Assembly (NCBI GenBank): GCA_021324445.1
Contig: JAJPJC010000291.1
Coordinates: 1 to 41,302 of the forward strand
Reading direction: 5' to 3'
Length of the DNA: 41,302 bases
Source: Isosphaeraceae bacterium
Lineage (GTDB): Bacteria > Planctomycetota > Planctomycetia > Isosphaerales > Isosphaeraceae
Both the position numbers and the translations under genes were made by a program. Every line of letters starts with the position of its first letter. Positions within the stretch are counted from its first letter, which is position 1. This document shows, piece by piece, positions 41,257-41,302 of the stretch. The notes under the pieces are model-generated. The model did no database searches. It had not been told where the DNA came from and was given only the letters and a program-made list of their open reading frames with translations.

Positions 41257-41300
41257 CGCCCCTGGCTACGTCCGATCGCCCCTGCGGGGCTTTCGGAACA
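41073..41300. repeat. Composite inverted repeat with three nested hairpins
   Basis: Outer arms: 41073-41131 and 41245-41300, inverted with small gaps (TGTTCCG at the left tip, CGGAACA at the right). Each arm holds a hairpin of its own: CCAGGGGCGTCAGCCCCTGG (41111-41130) and CCAGGGGCTGACGCCCCTGG (41246-41265), plus ACGTAGC/GCTACGT. The centre (41169-41220) is a third hairpin whose 16-bp perfect stem starts CGCCGCAACCTCCGGC (41177), with a TTT loop. The structure resembles non-autonomous palindromic elements; no transposase is present. It reaches almost to the window edge, so its right limit is uncertain. Confidence 0.85.
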
Positions 41301-41302
41301 GA

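Overview
The window is GC-rich, gene-dense chromosomal DNA that looks planctomycete, most likely Isosphaeraceae-like. The taxonomic pointers are a giant cytochrome-c/WD40/DUF1549/DUF1553 protein, a Ser/Thr kinase with a large beta-helix-like ectodomain, a secreted protein whose N-terminus carries an RLEPLE motif, a TPR/VCBS/ASPIC-UnbV lipoprotein, and several small planctomycete-type protein families. The assignment rests on family content only; no rRNA lies in the window.

Layout. 1-484: end of an unknown gene and a decayed HEAT-repeat gene. 811-1784: two-gene module, DUF5678-like protein plus retropepsin-like protein. 1934-3413: convergent deoC and rpiA (pentose phosphate metabolism), then tRNA-Pro and an orphan histidine-kinase-like gene. 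4702-8979 (minus strand): parB without parA, pncB, and a GT39/ArnT-like membrane glycosyltransferase overlapping pncB by 4 bp. 9192-11319: HDAC-family hydrolase, tRNA-Glu, DJ-1/PfpI protein, csrA. 11577-12816: ECF-like sigma factor and tandem tRNA-Arg genes (UCU and CCU). 12988-23834 (plus strand): SDR reductase, transmembrane kinase, secreted TPR protein, nitrilase-family hydrolase, large ASPIC lipoprotein. 23951-24510: ParD/ParE-type toxin-antitoxin pair. 24534-28137 (minus): O-antigen-ligase-like protein and a WecA/MraY-type sugar-phosphate transferase, a polysaccharide pair. 28141-28708: nested tandem repeat. 28709-30738 (minus): proS and a translationally coupled small membrane protein. 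30950-34501: accessory zone with small planctomycete proteins, a DUF433 gene with a damaged partner, a Uma2-family protein, an antitoxin whose PIN toxin survives only as its first codons, and the RLEPLE secreted protein. 35246-40399: the giant multi-domain cytochrome/DUF1549/DUF1553 gene. 40454-41302: a possible toxin/immunity pair whose second gene runs into a composite inverted repeat.

The most striking structure not explained by single genes is a set of parS-type sites downstream (in window coordinates) of parB. Two perfect 16-bp palindromes with core GTTCCACGTGGAAC lie at 12370 and 16427, a canonical GTTTCACGTGGAAC site lies at 9065, and one-mismatch relatives lie at 9807 and 22569. Together with parB at 4702-5640 this looks like the chromosome-segregation centromere region, which in other bacteria sits near the replication origin. 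A second theme is decay of small two-gene modules (toxin-antitoxin and toxin-immunity types) at repeat-bearing junctions in the last 11 kb.
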